Positions 61,083 to 64,000 of a DNA stretch of 64,000 nt are shown piece after piece. Location: positions 124,001 to 188,000 of the forward strand of contig JADLHZ010000084.1 in assembly GCA_020848545.1 (NCBI GenBank). The letters run 5' to 3'. Every line of letters begins with the position of its first letter. Position 1 is the stretch's first letter. Made by a program: the position numbers and the translations under genes. A model generated the notes under the pieces. It searched no databases and was not told the origin of the DNA. It saw only the letters and a list, made by a program, of their open reading frames with translations. The DNA comes from Deltaproteobacteria bacterium. Lineage in GTDB: Bacteria; Myxococcota; JADLHZ01.

Positions 61083-61853
61083 TCAGTTCGTTTTCAGGGG
61101 ACGGCGTTCGCCCGGCACCGGCGCCGGCGTCGTGTCGAACGCGCGGGCGTCGGTGCGCGAAGGCTCGGGGACGATGACCGGCTGGGCGGCGATCGCTGGC
61201 TGCGCGGTGATTTGCATGGACGCGAGCGACTCGTCGCCCGGTGGCACGTGCAGCGGAAAGTACACGCCGATGTCGACGCACTTCGTTTCGTTGCTCCCAC
61301 AGCGCACGCGCACGACCCAGCTCGATTGCTGCTTCACGCTCGTATGCAGGTCGTAGCGATACGAGGTCTGGCCGCGGCTCTGGCGCGCCGTCGTCGCCTT
61401 CTTCGGCAGGCGCAGCCCCACGCGAAGGGCGAGGGCGTCGCGCGGCCATGGCTTACACGGCATCACGGTGCGCGAGCGGACAACCGTCTCGAACTCCTCG
61501 AGGCGAATCGACGCCAAGTGCGCTCGGCCGCGCTGATAGACGACCTCCAGCGAGCCTTCGGTGCCGCCCCAAAAGTAGCGTTGGCTGACGCCGTCCTGCT
61601 GGTCGGCGATGTCCAAGCGCGCGAAGGTGCCGCCGTCCGGCAGTTGGTTCGTTTCGGCGGCGGGCGGGCCGAGGAGCGGAGACAAGATCGCCCGCACTTC
61701 CCTGGGATTACGCCCGTAGAGCTTGTTGACGTCGACCGCCGGTGGTTGGCACTGCCGCAGCTGCGAAGCGTCCGCGGCGCCGGCAGCGCTGACGGCGAGG
61801 ACAATCGCGCAGAAGGGCGCGACCCGGGAGACGATCCTCGGCAAGCAGTCCAT
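61083..61853 (-). CDS. Exported protein of unknown function
   Basis: 256 aa with a signal peptide (VAPFCAIVLAVSAAGAADA, cleavage about residue 29). The mature region is mixed alpha/beta (VDVNKLYGRNPREVRAILSP, GTFARLDIADQQDG, GSLEVVYQRGRAHLASIRLE) with four Cys, likely two disulfides. The C-terminus is Pro/Ala-rich. It is not recognised. It is divergent from the lipoprotein gene at 61967. Confidence 0.6.
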   Translation of the reverse strand: MDCLPRIVSRVAPFCAIVLAVSAAGAADASQLRQCQPPAVDVNKLYGRNPREVRAILSPLLGPPAAETNQLPDGGTFARLDIADQQDGVSQRYFWGGTEGSLEVVYQRGRAHLASIRLEEFETVVRSRTVMPCKPWPRDALALRVGLRLPKKATTARQSRGQTSYRYDLHTSVKQQSSWVVRVRCGSNETKCVDIGVYFPLHVPPGDESLASMQITAQPAIAAQPVIVPEPSRTDARAFDTTPAPVPGERRPLKTN

Positions 61854-61914
61854 GCCACATCATCGGCCAGGCTCAGGCGAAGGTTGCGCTGTCGCCTGTT
61901 TCCCCACAAAGTGC

Positions 61915-61943
61915 TTGACGCATCTGGACGAGGTGTTTATGGT
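61915..61943 (+). promoter_or_regulatory. Strong sigma-70-like promoter of the lipoprotein/kinase unit
   Basis: TTGACG (61915-61920), exactly 17 nt, TATGGT (61938-61943). It is one of the best promoter matches in the window. It points at the lipoprotein ATG 24 nt downstream, with the Ser/Thr kinase gene immediately following. Confidence 0.55.
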
Positions 61944-61966
61944 GCGCCGCGTCAAAGGGCAGACAT

Positions 61967-62746
61967 ATGCGAATGTTCGTTCATTTCGGCCTGATTCTCG
62001 GGCTTCTGACAGCCTGCGGCGGCCAAGGCTCGCTGCGCCGGAGCATCGTCGGCAATCCGACGTGCGAGGACGACAATGTTTGCGCGGTCGGCGCCCTCTG
62101 CGTGGACGGCTATTGCCAGGCGCCGCTCTCGCCGCTGCAAGCGGTGCCGGATCTGCGCGAACGTTCGAGCACGGCGCTCCTCGAAGCCATCGGCCAAAGC
62201 CCGTTCGCGAGCGCGAAGAATGGCGCCTTCACCCTGAAGTTCTCGGTCTCGGGCGCGCCCGGCAGCGACCTCAAGGACGCCGTCGATCAGGCAAAATTGC
62301 GCGCGCGCTTCGTCGATGGCGGCGTGCGCCTCTGGGGCCTCGAGCTCGACGCGAAGGGCGGCCCGGTGACGGTGCCGACGTCCAACGGCGATCGCATCTA
62401 CTTCGTGACCGACGTGCGGGTGCGCAGCGAGAACGAGATCTTCGTGCCGCTCGTCGATGGCGACTTCCCGCGGGCGACGGCCAGCGCGACCATGAGGCTC
62501 ACGATCAGCGCCGCGGTCGGCGCCAACGAGACGGACACCATTCGCCTCACCGCAGAGCTCGAAAACGTCGAGTGCAAGCTCGAGTTCACGGCGAGCCCCG
62601 ACGATCGCCGGCTGCACGCGCGCATCGTCGTCGCCGAGCTGCGTGAGCTCTACGGCCTCAGCGGCAGCCCGCTCAGCATCGGCGGGCTCGGCGCCGATGC
62701 CGACCTGTTTGGCGCCGTCGTCCCGGAACGTTGGCTCCAGCCCTAA
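61967..62746 (+). CDS. Lipoprotein upstream of a Ser/Thr kinase
   Basis: 259 aa. The signal peptide and lipobox LLTACGGQG give a lipoprotein with Cys17. A short Cys-rich segment (NPTCEDDNVCAVGALCVDGY) is followed by a beta-sandwich-like domain (NGAFTLKFSVSGAPGSDLKD, RIYFVTDVRVRSENEIFVPL, LTAELENVECKLEFTA). No family is recognised. It is 19 nt before the kinase gene and probably co-transcribed, so it may be a sensor or reporter of envelope state for the kinase. Confidence 0.7.
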   Translation: MRMFVHFGLILGLLTACGGQGSLRRSIVGNPTCEDDNVCAVGALCVDGYCQAPLSPLQAVPDLRERSSTALLEAIGQSPFASAKNGAFTLKFSVSGAPGSDLKDAVDQAKLRARFVDGGVRLWGLELDAKGGPVTVPTSNGDRIYFVTDVRVRSENEIFVPLVDGDFPRATASATMRLTISAAVGANETDTIRLTAELENVECKLEFTASPDDRRLHARIVVAELRELYGLSGSPLSIGGLGADADLFGAVVPERWLQP

Positions 62747-62765
62747 CGCCCGGTAAACTTCGCGC

Positions 62766-63827
62766 GTGGACGACGACGCCCCGACCACGATCGATCGCTA
62801 CTCCGTGCGCGGCTTGCTCGGCAAAGGCGCCATGGGCTCGGTCTATCTCGGCTTCGACGACAAGCTCGGCCGCGAGGTGGCGATCAAGGTGATCGCCGCC
62901 GGCAGCGGTGACGAAGAGCAGCTTCGCCAGCGCTTTCACCGAGAGGCGCGCGCGGTCGCGATGCTGCACCATCCGAACATCGTCGAGCTGCTCGACTACT
63001 CGGGCCAAGGCGCCGAGCAGCTCTTCTTGGTGATGGAGCGCTTGCAAGGCACGACGCTCGACAAGCTGGTCGAAAAGCGAACGCTCGACGAGACGCAAGC
63101 CGCGGCCATCGCCTATGAGATGGCCGACGCGCTCGGACACGCGCACGACAAGGGCATCGTCCACCGCGACATCAAGCCCGAGAACATCTTCATCGAGCCG
63201 TCCGGGCGCATCGTGCTGACCGACTTCGGCATCGCCAAGGGCATCGACTTGACCGACAAGACCTTCGTCGGCGCTGGCACGAAGCTCGTCGGCACGCCGT
63301 TGTTTGCGTCGCTCGAGCAGCTGACGCAGCCGCAAGCGGTCGGGCCACGCTCGGATCTCTTCGCGCTCGGCGCCGTGCTCTACAACGCGATGAGCGGCGT
63401 GTTTCCCTATCCCGCCGACTCGCTCGGTGAGCTCTTGCGTGCGTTGCGCGGCGCGGCGGTGCCGTTGAAGTCCGTCGTGCAAGTGTCAGGGACCTTCGAC
63501 GCGCTGATCATGCGCCTCTTGCAGAGCGATCCGGCGGCGCGGCCGCAGCATGCGCGGGAAGTGCAGCGGGCGTTGCGCGGCGTGCTCGAAAAAGCGCGCG
63601 TCTTCGATCTCAAGGCCGAGATCCGCGGTGTGCTCACGGGGCAGAAGCCTGCGCGCGCAGCGGAGCGCGAGGCGGCGCCGGCGAAAGACAAGCGCTCGCC
63701 GCGAAAAACGCTGATTGTCACGCAACGCACGCTCGCGCCGGCTCGGCCCGCATGGCTCGTTCCTGTGATCGCGATCGGTATCGCCACGGTGGCGATCGCT
63801 GCTGGCGCCGTCTGGTTCTTGCGTTGA
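62766..63827 (+). CDS. Membrane Ser/Thr protein kinase
   Basis: 353 aa from GTG 62766. The kinase domain covers about residues 12-275: Gly loop GKGAMGSVYLGF, Lys41 in VAIKVI, HRDIKPEN with Asp135, and DFG at 153-155. FASLEQL stands in place of the usual APE-type APEQ. A basic juxtamembrane region (about 300-320) precedes a single C-terminal membrane helix (about 330-350, LVPVIAIGIATVAIAAGAVW), with no extracellular sensor, so signal input must come from partners. The TGA stop lies inside the CGTTGACGTCGCC repeat. Confidence 0.9.
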   Translation: MDDDAPTTIDRYSVRGLLGKGAMGSVYLGFDDKLGREVAIKVIAAGSGDEEQLRQRFHREARAVAMLHHPNIVELLDYSGQGAEQLFLVMERLQGTTLDKLVEKRTLDETQAAAIAYEMADALGHAHDKGIVHRDIKPENIFIEPSGRIVLTDFGIAKGIDLTDKTFVGAGTKLVGTPLFASLEQLTQPQAVGPRSDLFALGAVLYNAMSGVFPYPADSLGELLRALRGAAVPLKSVVQVSGTFDALIMRLLQSDPAARPQHAREVQRALRGVLEKARVFDLKAEIRGVLTGQKPARAAEREAAPAKDKRSPRKTLIVTQRTLAPARPAWLVPVIAIGIATVAIAAGAVWFLR

Positions 63828-63841
63828 CGTCGCCGTCGCCG
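63822..63841. repeat. CGTTGACGTCGCCGTCGCCG repeat at the kinase gene end
   Basis: These 20 bases are identical to the first 20 of the arm at 57227. Here they contain the TGA stop of the kinase gene. It is a dispersed repeat found so far only at gene ends in this window. Confidence 0.55.
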
Positions 63842-63891
63842 GTCGTTGTCCTCCGTGTCCGTCATCACATTCGCCGTGCATGCGAATTGCA

Positions 63892-63915
63892 CCTCTCGTG
63901 TGTTGTAGCGAGAGG
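63892..63915 (+). promoter_or_regulatory. Hairpin overlapping the Shine-Dalgarno of the last gene
   Basis: CCTCTCG (63892-63898) pairs with CGAGAGG (63909-63915) across a 10-nt loop. The right arm contains the start of AGAGGAGG (63911-63918), the SD of the gene beginning at 63928. Pairing would partly hide it. A second small stem ATTCGC/GCGAAT lies just upstream. Confidence 0.4.
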
Positions 63916-63927
63916 AGGCTCACTTCC

Positions 63928-64000
63928 ATGTCAGAGAAATTCGATGAGACGAGCACGAAAACGCCTGCATTCCGCCCCGCGGTGATCGCCGAAAGCGACC
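63928..64000 (+). CDS. Start of an unidentified gene, cut by the window end
   Basis: ATG 63928 follows a good SD (AGAGGAGG) and opens MSEKFDETSTKTPAFRPAVI, continuing to the window edge. The start is hydrophilic with no signal peptide in the visible 24 codons. The family cannot be determined. Confidence 0.5.
   Translation, partial: MSEKFDETSTKTPAFRPAVIAESD

Overview
This 64 kb window is GC-rich chromosomal DNA. It looks like a myxobacterium-type member of the Myxococcota (former Deltaproteobacteria). The main clues are large Cys-rich lipoproteins carrying the CGDG..E.CDDG..PGDGC repeat typical of that group, two Ser/Thr kinases, FHA-domain signalling proteins, many ASQPA/PASEPAS-type low-complexity linkers, an EF-G of the mitochondrial-EFG1-like kind, and an ERG4/ERG24-type sterol reductase homologue. 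Genes are tightly packed, often overlapping by 1-4 nt (ATGA, GTGA, TGATG). There are no rRNAs, CRISPR arrays or complete insertion sequences, and no gene-free stretch longer than about 210 bases. All family assignments come from reading the sequence; no database search was run.

Layout. 1-1.9 kb: the start of a Cys-rich secreted protein diverges from an MltD-like lytic transglycosylase. 2-5.9 kb: a type III secretion export-apparatus operon, sctQ - fliO-like - sctR - sctS - sctT. 5.95-7.1 kb: a solitary AAA/DUF4143 ATPase behind an AT-rich palindrome. 7.1-10.3 kb and 18.0-22.1 kb: two look-alike modules, each a membrane-anchored periplasmic protein overlapping a beta-helix surface lipoprotein; the second also has a Ser/Thr kinase. 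10.3-17.3 kb: a TerB-like protein, two uncharacterised coupled genes, a degraded flavoenzyme fragment, tRNA-Leu(UAA), an Mrp ATPase, a BON protein and an FHA-GAF-adenylate cyclase. 17.3-17.9 kb: a ParE-like toxin and its antitoxin.

22.1-26.5 kb: a TonB-receptor-like barrel coupled to a penicillin-acylase-family hydrolase. 26.5-28.5 kb: a nucleoside/base salvage operon (tdk-upp-hpt). 28.5-30.4 kb: an SDR and a sterol-reductase-like membrane protein. 30.4-35.6 kb: an RND exporter - TonB-dependent receptor - lipoprotein operon. 35.6-45 kb: metabolic genes (type I DAHP synthase, NahK-like kinase, glutamate-cysteine ligase, dicarboxylate symporter, nagZ, GDP-mannose precursor enzymes). 45-57 kb: rapA with a divergent H1-like gene, a HAD phosphatase, a lipoprotein, class II DAHP synthase, EF-G and a double-FHA/TPR protein. 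57-64 kb: a large Cys-rich lipoprotein, PduO-type adenosyltransferase, small exported proteins and a second Ser/Thr kinase.

The most unusual non-coding signal is a set of inverted-repeat elements placed at gene ends. A 165-bp full-length palindrome at 50852-51016 supplies the stop codon of both convergent neighbours. REPIN-like paired arms sit at 1839-1911 and 48752-48853, and large inverted repeats follow fusA and the double-FHA gene. The most interesting protein-level signals are the duplicated lipoprotein modules with identical 7-nt overlaps, a FliO-like gene and a probable internal SctQ-C start inside the T3SS operon, and the coupled RND/TonB-receptor/lipoprotein operon.
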